The position numbers were made by a program, and so were the translations under genes. Of a stretch of 64,000 nt of DNA, positions 49,973 to 58,281 are shown piece after piece. Positions within the stretch are counted from its first letter, which is position 1; each line of letters begins with the position of its first letter. Source of the stretch: JANRLJ01 sp033762735 (GTDB lineage Bacteria > Chloroflexota > Anaerolineae > Aggregatilineales > Phototrophicaceae); assembly GCA_033762735.1 (NCBI GenBank), contig JANRLJ010000111.1, positions 1 to 64,000 of the forward strand. Direction: 5' to 3'. Under the pieces are notes generated by a model. That model was not told where the DNA came from, searched no databases, and saw nothing but the letters and a program-made list of their open reading frames with translations.

Positions 49973-51295
49973 CTATGCCAGCGCAAGAAGACGATTCGCC
50001 TTCGCAATCATCGCTTCCGTAACCTGATAAATCGCAGTACGATCCGCGTCGGTGGCTTCCGCCACTACCTGTTCGACCAGTTCGTCACAGCGCTGGTGCA
50101 GTTCCTCGCGAGTAGGGAGATCGGGGTATTTCTCGCGCAGCACCGCCAGCCATTTGCTCCCGTAATGGGCGTGGATCGTCTCGTCTGCCCAGTCGAATTC
50201 CATATCGTGCTGGCTTACGCTGTCCTGATAGCTGGCGAAGGCGGCGGCGCGCTCATGTTTCTTGCCGATGTTTTTGGTCTCGAAGTAATGCAGCATTCCC
50301 AGGCGCACAATGGGATCCTGCCCGCGCGCGGCATCGAAGATGTACGTCCCCAGGGGCAGATCGGCAGGCTGATAACCCCATTCGCTCAGGCGGGCATAAC
50401 CCATCTGGGTGTGACGCGCCTCGTCATACGTCCAGCGGGCGGCATCCAGAATAAACTCCCAGTCGAGCTTGTCGGCGAAGTGATACAGAATCGCCCCACC
50501 TGTTTCCACCGCCCACACTTCGTTGAGGTGGCTCACCGCGCTGCGAAGCTGGAGCATCATGCCATCGCCATAGGGGAAAGTGCTGTCCACCACATTCGGC
50601 CAGTAGTAGCGCACCTGGGCGAAGCGCGTATCGCGCGCCGGAACCTCAGCGAAACGAAACGGACGCCGCAGCTTCTCGACACTGTCCTGGGGCAGTTTGC
50701 GCGGCGCATCCAACCCTAATCCGACGGTATCCATCTGGCGGCGCAGCGTATTGGCCCAAAGGTGCGCCGCGTCCACCTCAGCATCGCTCGATTCGTTTAA
50801 GAGAGTTGCGGCGAACTGCTCAAGCTGCTGAATCTGGCGCTGCTTGTCCTCTACAGCGCCGCGCAGGAAATGGACGGTTGGGCCGTCGGCGATCAGATCG
50901 GCAATTTGCAGGTAGGACTGATAGGCGTTCAGCAGCGCGGGTTTGAACACTCGTGCCAGCGCCAGGACAAACGCTGTCTGGTTAGGCGCATCCTGCGCCG
51001 CTTGGAACAGGTTCACAGCGGGCGCATCCCCGGCAATTTCCAGCAGACGGCTGGGATAGCGCAGTTCAAAGACGCGGGTTCGCAGGGCATCGGCGACCAG
51101 CGCGTCCTCCCAGAACATACGCGGAAGTTCGATTTTGATTTCGAGGGGTGCTATTCCCGCGACCCAACCCGCCTGGGCGATGATGAGGGCGCGTTCGCAA
51201 AAGTAGAAGCGCTTGAGGATTTGCGCGGTATCCATCCGCATGTACCGCCCGCGCTCCTGGGCACCCGGTAAATAGTCCTGCACCTGACGCATCAT
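49973..51295 (-). CDS. Ferritin-like superfamily protein (DUF455-like)
   Basis: This 440-residue cytoplasmic protein starts at 51295, with AAGGAG 6 bases before it. An N-terminal helical region (YFCERALIIAQAGWVAG, VDAAHLWANTLRRQMDT) leads to a ferritin-like helical bundle in the C-terminal half. It has repeated acidic/His pairs suited to a di-metal site: VWAVETGGAILYH, TYDEARHTQMGY, HYFETKNIGKKH and FDWADETIHAHYG. I relate it to DUF455 (COG2833) by these motifs. It lies between the GntR regulator and the permease of the sugar operon. An oxygen-dependent or metal-dependent step on the imported compound is possible but unproven. Confidence 0.7.
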   Translation of the reverse strand: MMRQVQDYLPGAQERGRYMRMDTAQILKRFYFCERALIIAQAGWVAGIAPLEIKIELPRMFWEDALVADALRTRVFELRYPSRLLEIAGDAPAVNLFQAAQDAPNQTAFVLALARVFKPALLNAYQSYLQIADLIADGPTVHFLRGAVEDKQRQIQQLEQFAATLLNESSDAEVDAAHLWANTLRRQMDTVGLGLDAPRKLPQDSVEKLRRPFRFAEVPARDTRFAQVRYYWPNVVDSTFPYGDGMMLQLRSAVSHLNEVWAVETGGAILYHFADKLDWEFILDAARWTYDEARHTQMGYARLSEWGYQPADLPLGTYIFDAARGQDPIVRLGMLHYFETKNIGKKHERAAAFASYQDSVSQHDMEFDWADETIHAHYGSKWLAVLREKYPDLPTREELHQRCDELVEQVVAEATDADRTAIYQVTEAMIAKANRLLALA

Positions 51296-51330
51296 AACCT
51301 TCTCCTTACCTATCAACCTATCAACAAAAC

Positions 51331-52170
51331 TCAGACCCGAAATTCAGACTGAACCACTTCTGGTACGCCGTTCAGCAGGTTCAGCGCGGCACCGCGCAGC
51401 ACTGTCGCTGACAGGCGGAAACTGTCCCCGCGAATCCAGATGTCCGACGCTTCAATGGCAACATTGGCTTCGGAATGGGTGATCTGCTTGGCGAACATGA
51501 TTGGGCTGCCTTCGGGGATGCTCAAGGCTGAGGCGACCTGTGCATCCGCCACACGTGCTTCAAAATAGCGTTTGGCCCAGTTGATCTTGACGTTGTAATC
51601 GCGTTCCATCACTTCAAACAGGCGGCGGTTGGCGAAATCCTTCCCCTCAATACCGGGGAAATAGTGATAAGGAACGTAATTGGACAGGAAAACAATCGGC
51701 TTGTTTTCCACATAGCGCACCCGCTGGAGATAAAGGACAGGCTCCTGCGGCTGAATGTTAAACAGCGCAGCCACCGTCTCATCAGCAAGGACGATTTCCT
51801 TACGAAGTACGGTAGTGGTAAAGGCAATATTCTGCTGGATTAACCCTTCAGAAAAGGTCAGCAGGCTTTCCGCGAGGGGCTGCTCCACCTTGCGACTGGC
51901 AACAAACGTGCCTTTGCCATGTATACGCACGAGCAGTCCCTCATCAATGAGCGACTTAATAGCGTTGCGGAGAGTGGCTCGATTGACGTTAAGTGCTTCG
52001 GCCAGATCATCCTCTGCCTGGAGCTGATAATTTTCTGCCCAGATGCCGTTGATAATATTGCGCTGAATCCAATCCCTGATCTGCTGATAAATCGGTATTG
52101 GGCTGTTACGATCAATTTCAGGCAGCAAGAGGAGCGCAATCCTTTTATGTATATGTACATCGGTATACAT
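51331..52170 (-). CDS. GntR/HutC-family transcriptional regulator
   Basis: This regulator (279 residues from the first ATG) heads the sugar operon. It has a winged helix at about 25-92 (PIYQQIRDWIQRNIINGIW, VNRATLRNAIKSLIDEGLL, GKGTFVAS) and a UTRA effector domain at about 110-270 (VLYLQRVRYVENKPIVFL, ARVADAQVASALSIPEGSPI). The start is uncertain. The first ATG lies inside a palindrome that looks like the operator, while a TTG 14 codons later has AAAAGGA upstream and would give the usual short GntR N terminus. It probably represses the operon until the sugar or its phosphate binds. Confidence 0.9.
   Translation of the reverse strand: MYTDVHIHKRIALLLLPEIDRNSPIPIYQQIRDWIQRNIINGIWAENYQLQAEDDLAEALNVNRATLRNAIKSLIDEGLLVRIHGKGTFVASRKVEQPLAESLLTFSEGLIQQNIAFTTTVLRKEIVLADETVAALFNIQPQEPVLYLQRVRYVENKPIVFLSNYVPYHYFPGIEGKDFANRRLFEVMERDYNVKINWAKRYFEARVADAQVASALSIPEGSPIMFAKQITHSEANVAIEASDIWIRGDSFRLSATVLRGAALNLLNGVPEVVQSEFRV
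52147..52170 (-). promoter_or_regulatory. Candidate GntR operator
   Basis: Perfect inverted arms ATGTATA and TATACAT are separated by 10 bases that are themselves partly symmetric (TGTACA). Position at the start of gntR fits autoregulation of the operon. Confidence 0.5.
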
Positions 52171-52696
52171 CTATAAGCTATCGTGTGATGCTGCGTTTGT
52201 CAAGATTTCTCTAATTGCCGTTAGAAAAATCATCAATGAGAGGTTATCGTTTATTAGAGAGGGTTATTGGCACTGACAGTTCGTTGGGATAGCATTCGCT
52301 GTAGCATCATGAGAATGCAAATGCTGCTGGTCGCCTGGGCGTGGTTGAAGCCGAAGAATAGCATTCTCTTAAACAAGGAAATAAAGGCGATGTCTGTCAT
52401 GTTTCAGCAAGGGGCGAGCTGTTCCCAGGTCGTACTAGCGCGACATCTGACGTTGACCGCAAAAGCGGGGTTGTTAATTTGCACACCAGGTCTCCACTGA
52501 ATCAAGGCAAGTTCAGATTTGGTTTGATACCCACGAGAGAAGAGGCAATCCTTGCTCGAAATTACACAGATGCACAGGATGGATACACCTATGAATACCC
52601 TTGTTAACGTGTCTCGTTTAACGACTAACGACCGATGGTTGATCCGGAATGGCGGGATTAGGGTAAGATAGATTAGATGTTCTGATGGAGAAGCGC
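52171..52696. other. Intergenic region, no supported gene
   Basis: It must hold the operon promoter next to gntR. The rest has no clear gene, hairpin or repeat; a plus-strand frame at 52267-52500 lacks coding character. It may contain decayed sequence. Confidence 0.5.
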
Positions 52697-53116
52697 ATGA
52701 GCGATTACACCATTTCAATTCCCGAGACGTTGTACGAAAAGGCACAGCGGGTGGCGCAGCAGACATCGCAGCACGTGGATGAAGTCATCCGAGCAAAACT
52801 GGAAGGTGCATTGGATGAACCTCTTTTTGATCTGCCGGATGATGAAAAAGAAGAACTGAAGGCAATGGCGTATTTATCTGATGATACGCTCTGGACAATT
52901 GCCCGTGAGCAAATGCAAAAAACGGTGCAGGAACGCATGGTAGCCTTGATGACGCGAAACACACATGGAACCATTACGGATGATGAATATGCGGAACTCA
53001 GCGAACTGGTCGAACGGGGTAACCGGCTGACACTCCGCAAAGCGCAGGCCATGAAGTATCTGACAGAGCGCGGTCACAGGATTACCCTTGATGACCTGAA
53101 ACCGGCTGATGCGTGA
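52697..53116 (+). CDS. Possible DNA-binding/antitoxin-like protein paired with an HNH nuclease
   Basis: This 139-residue protein starts at 52697 (MSDYTISIPETLYEKAQRVA), with GGAG upstream. The N terminus has the strand-helix-helix look of a ribbon-helix-helix domain (TISIPETLYEKAQRVAQQTS then VDEVIRAKL). The rest is helical and charged (DEKEELKAMAYLSDD, DDEYAELSELVERGNRL). It ends 8 bases inside the HNH gene, so the two are translationally coupled. Gene pairs of this shape recur in Chloroflexota and Cyanobacteria as I recall; whether the first protein controls or inhibits the nuclease is inference. Confidence 0.7.
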   Translation: MSDYTISIPETLYEKAQRVAQQTSQHVDEVIRAKLEGALDEPLFDLPDDEKEELKAMAYLSDDTLWTIAREQMQKTVQERMVALMTRNTHGTITDDEYAELSELVERGNRLTLRKAQAMKYLTERGHRITLDDLKPADA

Positions 53117-53522
53117 TCTTTCGTGGGCGCAACTTGTACGCCGCGTCCATCAGCGAGCTGGCTTCCTGTGTGAATACTGCCACACCTCTCAGCAGGTTAC
53201 AGGCCAGGCAATGCACGTGGATCACATTGATCCCGACGGTGAAGACACGCTTGATAACCTTTGTCTTGCCTGCGGGAACTGTAATCTGAGCAAAGCACAG
53301 GCAACTGTCGCCGAAGACCCCGAAACCTATCAGTCTGTCCCTTTGTTTAATCCCCGCACACAGGTCTGGGCAGAACATTTTGAGTGGTTTCCTGATGGAA
53401 CACGACTGAAAGGCATCATGCCGACAGGGCGAGCCACAATCGAACGGCTGAAAATCAATCAGGATCGCATCGTGGATGCACGCGCAATATGGGTTTTTGT
53501 TGGACTTCACCCACCCAAATAA
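53109..53522 (+). CDS. HNH endonuclease
   Basis: This 137-residue protein overlaps the preceding gene by 8 bases. The HNH core is complete: zinc-knuckle CEYC, active-site HVDHIDPDGED, then CLACGNCNLSKAQ with the second Cys pair and the final Asn/Lys. The tail TQVWAEHFEWFPDGTRLKG is the usual C-terminal strand pair of McrA-like small HNH proteins. It probably nicks or cuts DNA. The linked upstream gene may be its partner or regulator; no methylase or phage genes lie close by. Confidence 0.92.
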   Translation: MRDLSWAQLVRRVHQRAGFLCEYCHTSQQVTGQAMHVDHIDPDGEDTLDNLCLACGNCNLSKAQATVAEDPETYQSVPLFNPRTQVWAEHFEWFPDGTRLKGIMPTGRATIERLKINQDRIVDARAIWVFVGLHPPK

Positions 53523-53664
53523 CGGCTATTTTGTTTGAAGGACACGGTTATGAATACGGATAACGGCTATCTCCACCTCATCCGGCAGGACTGCCTGCTG
53601 CCACCCATACACATGTGGTCGTGCATTGACCATAACAGGTCGAGCGGCGCAAAGCACGGGCAAC

Positions 53665-53690
53665 AAAAAAGCCGCTAACGACATAGCGGC
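53665..53690 (-). terminator. Terminator of tRNA-Ala
   Basis: The arms GCCGCTA and TAGCGGC are followed by six T on the minus strand, directly behind the tRNA. Confidence 0.88.
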
Positions 53691-53698
53691 CTTGCGTG

Positions 53699-53771
<73 letters not shown>

Positions 53772-53887
53772 TTGTGAGTGATTGAATTCTATAGGTGTGG
53801 GGAGGGAATGTCAAGAGGATTGTGAAGGCGGGGCGTCATCGGCTACAATCGCGCCTTTCGTGCCTGGAAAAGTGCGGAGTCTCGACC

Positions 53888-54364
53888 ATGCCTTTGATTG
53901 AACACAGCGTGACGATCAACCGTCCGATTGGCGAAGTCTTCCGCTTTATCGCCGATTTCCGCAACGACCCGCAGTGGCAGCCGGACGTAAAAGCGGTGCA
54001 TCTGTCAGAGACGCCGCCGCGCGTGGGCGTGATGGTCACAGAGACGCGCAACACCTTCCTCTTTAGCTGGCGGCTCGACCTCAACGCCGACATCGTAACC
54101 TACAACCTCAACAAGTCGATTGAACTTAAAGGCGTACTGGGGCAGTTCCCGGTGAACATGACGTATACGATTGAGTCTTCGCGCGGGACGACCCAGGTCA
54201 AACAGAGCTATGATGTACGCATGGGTTTTTTGTTCGGGCTGTTCGCGCCGATGCTTTCAGGCGTGATGCGCCGCCGCACCCGTACCACGCTGGAAAAGCT
54301 CAAGACGCTGCTGGAATCACGCGCCGAACAAGCACCCTCCACCGACCCACGCCAGGAAGCATAA
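53888..54364 (+). CDS. SRPBCC-family protein
   Basis: This 158-residue protein starts at 53888 (MPLIEHSVTINRPIGEVFRF). It has the polyketide-cyclase/START-like layout: EHSVTINRPIGEVFRFIADF, NDPQWQPDVKAVHLSETPPRVG, and a C-terminal helix RRRTRTTLEKLKTLLESRA. The fold has a hydrophobic pocket for a small ligand. No catalytic assignment is possible. It lies 44 bases ahead of the alpha-mannosidase gene on the same strand and may be cotranscribed, with no obvious functional link. Confidence 0.85.
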   Translation: MPLIEHSVTINRPIGEVFRFIADFRNDPQWQPDVKAVHLSETPPRVGVMVTETRNTFLFSWRLDLNADIVTYNLNKSIELKGVLGQFPVNMTYTIESSRGTTQVKQSYDVRMGFLFGLFAPMLSGVMRRRTRTTLEKLKTLLESRAEQAPSTDPRQEA

Positions 54365-54408
54365 CCTTACTTTTTATTCACCCTCCTTTATCCGTAAAAG
54401 GAAGCCCC

Positions 54409-57400
54409 ATGCACGCCATCCGTATGACGGTCCAGAAGATCACGCGGCGGCTTGAACTGATTGCGCCCTTGATCTATCGCGAGAAAGTCCCCCTCGCTGC
54501 CTTTCGCTATCAGGCGCTCGACAGCCCGCTCGATACCCCACCTACCGACCCTGACTTTGATGACAGCACCTGGCCGCTGATCGAACCTGGCGCATCCTGG
54601 GGACAGCGCGATACCAACTTTGTCCTGCGCGGGGAATTCCGCATCCCGCCCGATTGGGACGCGAACACCCCTGCCGCGCTCTATCTGCCGATTGGCGACG
54701 CGGGCGATTTTCTCCACCCTGAAGCGCTGGTCTATGTGGACGGTGTACCCTTCGCGGCGGTTGACCGCTTCCATCAGGAACTTCTGCTGTCCTATCTGTG
54801 GCGCGACCAGAAAATGCACTCGCTGGCGCTGCACGGCTACACCAGCATCCGCAACAGCTCCGGCGGCGATCATCTGCGGCTGAATCCGTGCTCTGTGGTG
54901 CTGATCGACCAGCCGACGCGCAACCTGTACGTCACCGCGAAAAACGCGCTGGACGTGGCCGGGCAGTTGGACGACAGCAACCCGGTCAAAAGCCATCTGC
55001 TGAACGCACTCGACGAGGCCTTTAAGCTGCTCGACACCCGCGAACCGTTTGGCGCGGCCTTTTATGCCAGCGTTGAGCCTGCCCTCAGCGCTTTGCAGCT
55101 TGGCATCGCGCAGGCCGGGCAGCCGTATGACGTGAATATCATCGCCACCGGGCACGCTCATATCGACGTGGCGTGGCTCTGGACGCTGGGGCAGACCCGG
55201 CGCAAGGCCGCCCGCACTTTTTATACCGTGCTGCGCCTGATGGAGCAGTTCCCCGATTATCACTTCACGCAGAGCCAGCCGCAGCTTTACGACTATATGC
55301 GGCAGGATCACCCTGACCTGCTGGAGTCGATCAAGACACTGGTCAGCGAGGGACGCTGGGAGCCGATTGGCGGCATGTGGGTGGAGGCCGACTGCAACAT
55401 CACCGGGTCAGAAAGCCTCGCCCGTCAATTCCTGCTCGGACGGACGTTCTTCCGCGAGCATTTCGGCTTCGCGGCGGAGTCGCCCGTGCTGTGGCTGCCG
55501 GATGTGTTCGGCTATGCCTGGAACCTGCCGCAGTTAATCAGGCTGGCCGGGCTGGATTACTTCTTCACGATCAAGATTGGCTGGAATCAATACAACCGCC
55601 TGCCCTATGACTCGTTCTGGTGGCAGGGGTTGGATGGTACGCGGGTGCTCACGCATTTCAGCACCGTGCCCGAAGGCCCCGATGTCAAAGGCCGCGCCAC
55701 CTATAACGCCCGGCCAGAGGCATGGTCGGTGCTGGGCGCATGGCGCGATTATCAGCAGAAGGAGCACCACCGCGAAATCCTGATGTCCTACGGCTGGGGT
55801 GATGGAGGCGGCGGGCCGACGCGGGAAATGCTGGAAAATATCGAGGTCTTTGAGAATTTCCCCTCCGTGCCGCGTGTGCGCAGTGGCAGCGTGATCGACT
55901 TCTTCCGTCGGCTGGACGCGGAAGCCGGGGCAAAACTGCCGACCTGGAACGGGGAACTGTATCTGGAGATTCATCGCGGGACGTATACCACACAGAGCCG
56001 CAACAAACGCGCCAACCGCAAAAGCGAGTTTCTGCTGCATGACGCGGAATTCTTGGCGGCGGTGGCGGCACAGCTTGATTCGTCCTACACCTACCCGACG
56101 GACACCTTTCGCAAGGCGTGGGAGCTGGTGTGTCTAAATCAGTTCCACGACATCATCCCTGGCAGCAGCATCGGCGATGTGTATGTCGAATCGCAGCAGC
56201 AGTACGCCGAAGTGCGGCAGATGGCCGAGTCCGCCCGTGATAGCGCACTTGCTGTGATTCGCAGCAACAGCAGCGGTGATCTGCTGGTTGTCAATCCCAC
56301 CGGGTTCGCCCGCGACGATCTGGCGTTCTGGCCGGGGCAGTTGCAGGCCCATCAACGCCTGCTGCGAGCGGATGGCGAGGCAGCGCTGGTGCAGATCACG
56401 GCGGAAGGAACCTGGATCGATGCCGGGACGCTGCCACCCTACAGCATCAATGCGCTGCGCATCGAAAGCGAGGATGATACGCGCCCGGATACCGGATTAA
56501 CCGCAACGCCGTCGCTGCTGGAAAATCGCTATCTGCGTGTCGAACTGAACGAAGCAGGCGACATCACGCGCCTTTACGACAAGGAAAACGAGCGCGAGGT
56601 GCTGCCAGCGGGCGCGATTGCCAATCAATGGCTGGCGTTTGAAGATCGCCCCACCGATTGGGATGCCTGGGACATCGATATCCATTACGATGATCGGGTG
56701 TGGTACGCTGATCCGGCGCAGTCGGTACAGGTGGTGGAAAGCGGGCCGCTCCGTGCGACCATCGAGGTTCAGCGGCAAATCCTCAACAGCCGCTATACAC
56801 AGCGCATCTCATTTATGCACAACAGCCCTCGCCTCGACTTTGAGACGGTCATCGACTGGCGCGAACGCCATATCCTGCTCAAGACCGCATTTCCGGTCGA
56901 TGTGCTGTCACCGACGGCCACCTATGAGATTCAGTGGGGCAATGTGCAGCGCCCGACGCACCGTAACACCAGTTGGGATTGGGCACGCTTCGAGACATGT
57001 GCGCAGAAGTGGGTGGATTTAAGCGAGGGCGGGTACGGTGTGAGCCTGCTCAACGACTGCAAGCACGGCCACGACATCCGCGACAACGTGATTCGGCTGA
57101 GCCTGCTCCGCGCCCCGACCGACCCCGACCGTCAGGCCGACCAGGGCGAACACCGCTTCACCTACAGCCTGTTCCCTCACAGCGGCGGCTGGAATGAACA
57201 GACCATCGCGGCGGCCTATGCCCTCAACGACCCGCTGCTGGTCGTCCCCGGCGCAACGAGTGGAAATACTGCGGGTTTGCTTGCGTCCAGCTTTGTCGCC
57301 ACAAGTTCCGAAAATATCGTGATCGAGACGGTCAAACAGGCCGAGGACGGGAATGGCGTCATCGTGCGCCTGTATGAAAGCCAGCGCAAACGCGGCGAGG

Positions 57401-57561
57401 TGGTGGTCACGACAGCGTTCACCCTGGCGGATGCTGAAAAGGTCAATCTGCTGGAAGAACCGCTGGAAGACGCAGCCGTCGAAGAAGACGGGCGCGGTGT
57501 GCGCTTTCATGTGCGCCCGTATGAAATTGTGACGCTGCGCCTGATTCCGACAGGGACATAA
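54409..57561 (+). CDS. Alpha-mannosidase, glycoside hydrolase family 38
   Basis: This 1050-residue zinc-dependent retaining mannosidase has AAAAGGAAG before the ATG. The catalytic domain starts near 245 with the zinc motif TGHAHIDVAWLWT (His249, His251, Asp253). The nucleophile is Asp365 in LWLPDVFGYAWNLPQ. A three-helix middle domain (about 520-610) contains RGTYTTQSRNKRANRKSE and LNQFHDIIPGSSIGDVY, both GH38 hallmarks. The C-terminal beta domains (about 640-1050) include VNPTGFARDDL and FTYSLFPHSGGW. There is no signal peptide, so it acts inside the cell on imported manno-oligosaccharides. The length is normal for bacterial GH38 of the ManC/YPL-like branch. Confidence 0.96.
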   Translation: MHAIRMTVQKITRRLELIAPLIYREKVPLAAFRYQALDSPLDTPPTDPDFDDSTWPLIEPGASWGQRDTNFVLRGEFRIPPDWDANTPAALYLPIGDAGDFLHPEALVYVDGVPFAAVDRFHQELLLSYLWRDQKMHSLALHGYTSIRNSSGGDHLRLNPCSVVLIDQPTRNLYVTAKNALDVAGQLDDSNPVKSHLLNALDEAFKLLDTREPFGAAFYASVEPALSALQLGIAQAGQPYDVNIIATGHAHIDVAWLWTLGQTRRKAARTFYTVLRLMEQFPDYHFTQSQPQLYDYMRQDHPDLLESIKTLVSEGRWEPIGGMWVEADCNITGSESLARQFLLGRTFFREHFGFAAESPVLWLPDVFGYAWNLPQLIRLAGLDYFFTIKIGWNQYNRLPYDSFWWQGLDGTRVLTHFSTVPEGPDVKGRATYNARPEAWSVLGAWRDYQQKEHHREILMSYGWGDGGGGPTREMLENIEVFENFPSVPRVRSGSVIDFFRRLDAEAGAKLPTWNGELYLEIHRGTYTTQSRNKRANRKSEFLLHDAEFLAAVAAQLDSSYTYPTDTFRKAWELVCLNQFHDIIPGSSIGDVYVESQQQYAEVRQMAESARDSALAVIRSNSSGDLLVVNPTGFARDDLAFWPGQLQAHQRLLRADGEAALVQITAEGTWIDAGTLPPYSINALRIESEDDTRPDTGLTATPSLLENRYLRVELNEAGDITRLYDKENEREVLPAGAIANQWLAFEDRPTDWDAWDIDIHYDDRVWYADPAQSVQVVESGPLRATIEVQRQILNSRYTQRISFMHNSPRLDFETVIDWRERHILLKTAFPVDVLSPTATYEIQWGNVQRPTHRNTSWDWARFETCAQKWVDLSEGGYGVSLLNDCKHGHDIRDNVIRLSLLRAPTDPDRQADQGEHRFTYSLFPHSGGWNEQTIAAAYALNDPLLVVPGATSGNTAGLLASSFVATSSENIVIETVKQAEDGNGVIVRLYESQRKRGEVVVTTAFTLADAEKVNLLEEPLEDAAVEEDGRGVRFHVRPYEIVTLRLIPTGT

Positions 57562-57604
57562 AACGAATGGAGAGATCAATTAGACCACGAGTTATTGTTG
57601 TTAC

Positions 57605-57718
57605 GGGCGACGCGGCGCGTCGCCCCTACGATTGTTCGCGTTCGTTTTGGTTTGTCCGTAAGTAAGGTCAAAATGGAAAGGTGCGATGTTTTGCGTAGGG
57701 ATATGGCATGCCATATCC
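57605..57718. repeat. Composite palindromic intergenic element, copy 2
   Basis: The first hairpin is GGGCGACGC/GCGTCGCCC (57605-57625). A spacer starting CTACGATTGTTCGCGTTCG is shared with copy 1. A second spacer (57658-57698, GTAAGTAAGGTCAAAATGG) is shared with copy 3. It ends in a perfect 20-bp palindrome GGATATGGCATGCCATATCC (57699-57718). The 285-base gap it lies in contains no gene. Confidence 0.85.
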
Positions 57719-57846
57719 TTACTTACAATCTCATGAAACTTCCTCGCCCCAATCAAATCTTTCCCTCAAAATCTATTAGGGTTCTTCTTCTGGAGTATTA
57801 AGGCGCTTTGTGTTACACTGGATGAAAAGGCAGTGGAGAATGACTC

Positions 57847-58251
57847 ATGCTGACACTCATTCACCCGCCGCTTCATCCCGTCCCTCATCCGACGTATTCA
57901 CCCGATGAGGTCATCAGAATTCAGCTTCGGGCACTTCAGCATAACGATCATCCTGGCAGCAATTCGGGCATTGCAGTGGCATTCGGGTTTGCGTCGCCCG
58001 CCAATCGTGTGGTGACCGGGCCGCTGATGCGGTTTATGTTCCTGGTGCATGACACGCTTTATGCACCGCTTCTGAATTTCCAGTGTGTGGATTACGCGCC
58101 CATCGTGGTTGATGGCAATTTCGCACAGCAGGTCGTCCGTGTCGTGGGACAGCACGGGGAGAGCGCGGCCTATGTCTTCGGCCTTTCCCGGCAGGAAAAT
58201 GACCCCTTTTCGGGCTGTTGGATGACCGACAGCGTTCTGCGGATTGAGTAG
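57847..58251 (+). CDS. DUF4864-family protein, 134 aa
   Basis: The sequence has the DUF4864 layout: YSPDEVIRIQLRALQHND, GIAVAFGFASPANRVVTGP, LNFQCVDYAPIVVDGN and ENDPFSGCWMTDSVLR. It forms an NTF2-like alpha+beta barrel of unknown function that is common in plants, algae, Cyanobacteria and some other bacteria. There is no signal peptide. It stands alone between a repeat element and a convergent gene. Confidence 0.85.
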   Translation: MLTLIHPPLHPVPHPTYSPDEVIRIQLRALQHNDHPGSNSGIAVAFGFASPANRVVTGPLMRFMFLVHDTLYAPLLNFQCVDYAPIVVDGNFAQQVVRVVGQHGESAAYVFGLSRQENDPFSGCWMTDSVLRIE

Positions 58252-58281
58252 GGGCGTACCCATGCGTGCGCCCGTTTTGCT

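Noticed and set aside
52267..52500. A 77-codon plus-strand frame in the gap after the sugar operon
   Set aside because: No ribosome site, mixed composition and no recognisable pattern; more likely chance.
52697..53522. Calling the HNH pair a classical toxin-antitoxin or restriction system
   Set aside because: No known antitoxin family or methylase can be identified from the sequence; only the overlap and the nuclease motif are certain.
54388..55311. A 307-codon minus-strand frame opposite the alpha-mannosidase gene
   Set aside because: It is antisense to the well-conserved GH38 N-terminal region and has no start signals.
57595..57801. A 68-codon plus-strand frame across a repeat element
   Set aside because: It is made of the palindromic repeat and its spacer and is not coding sequence.
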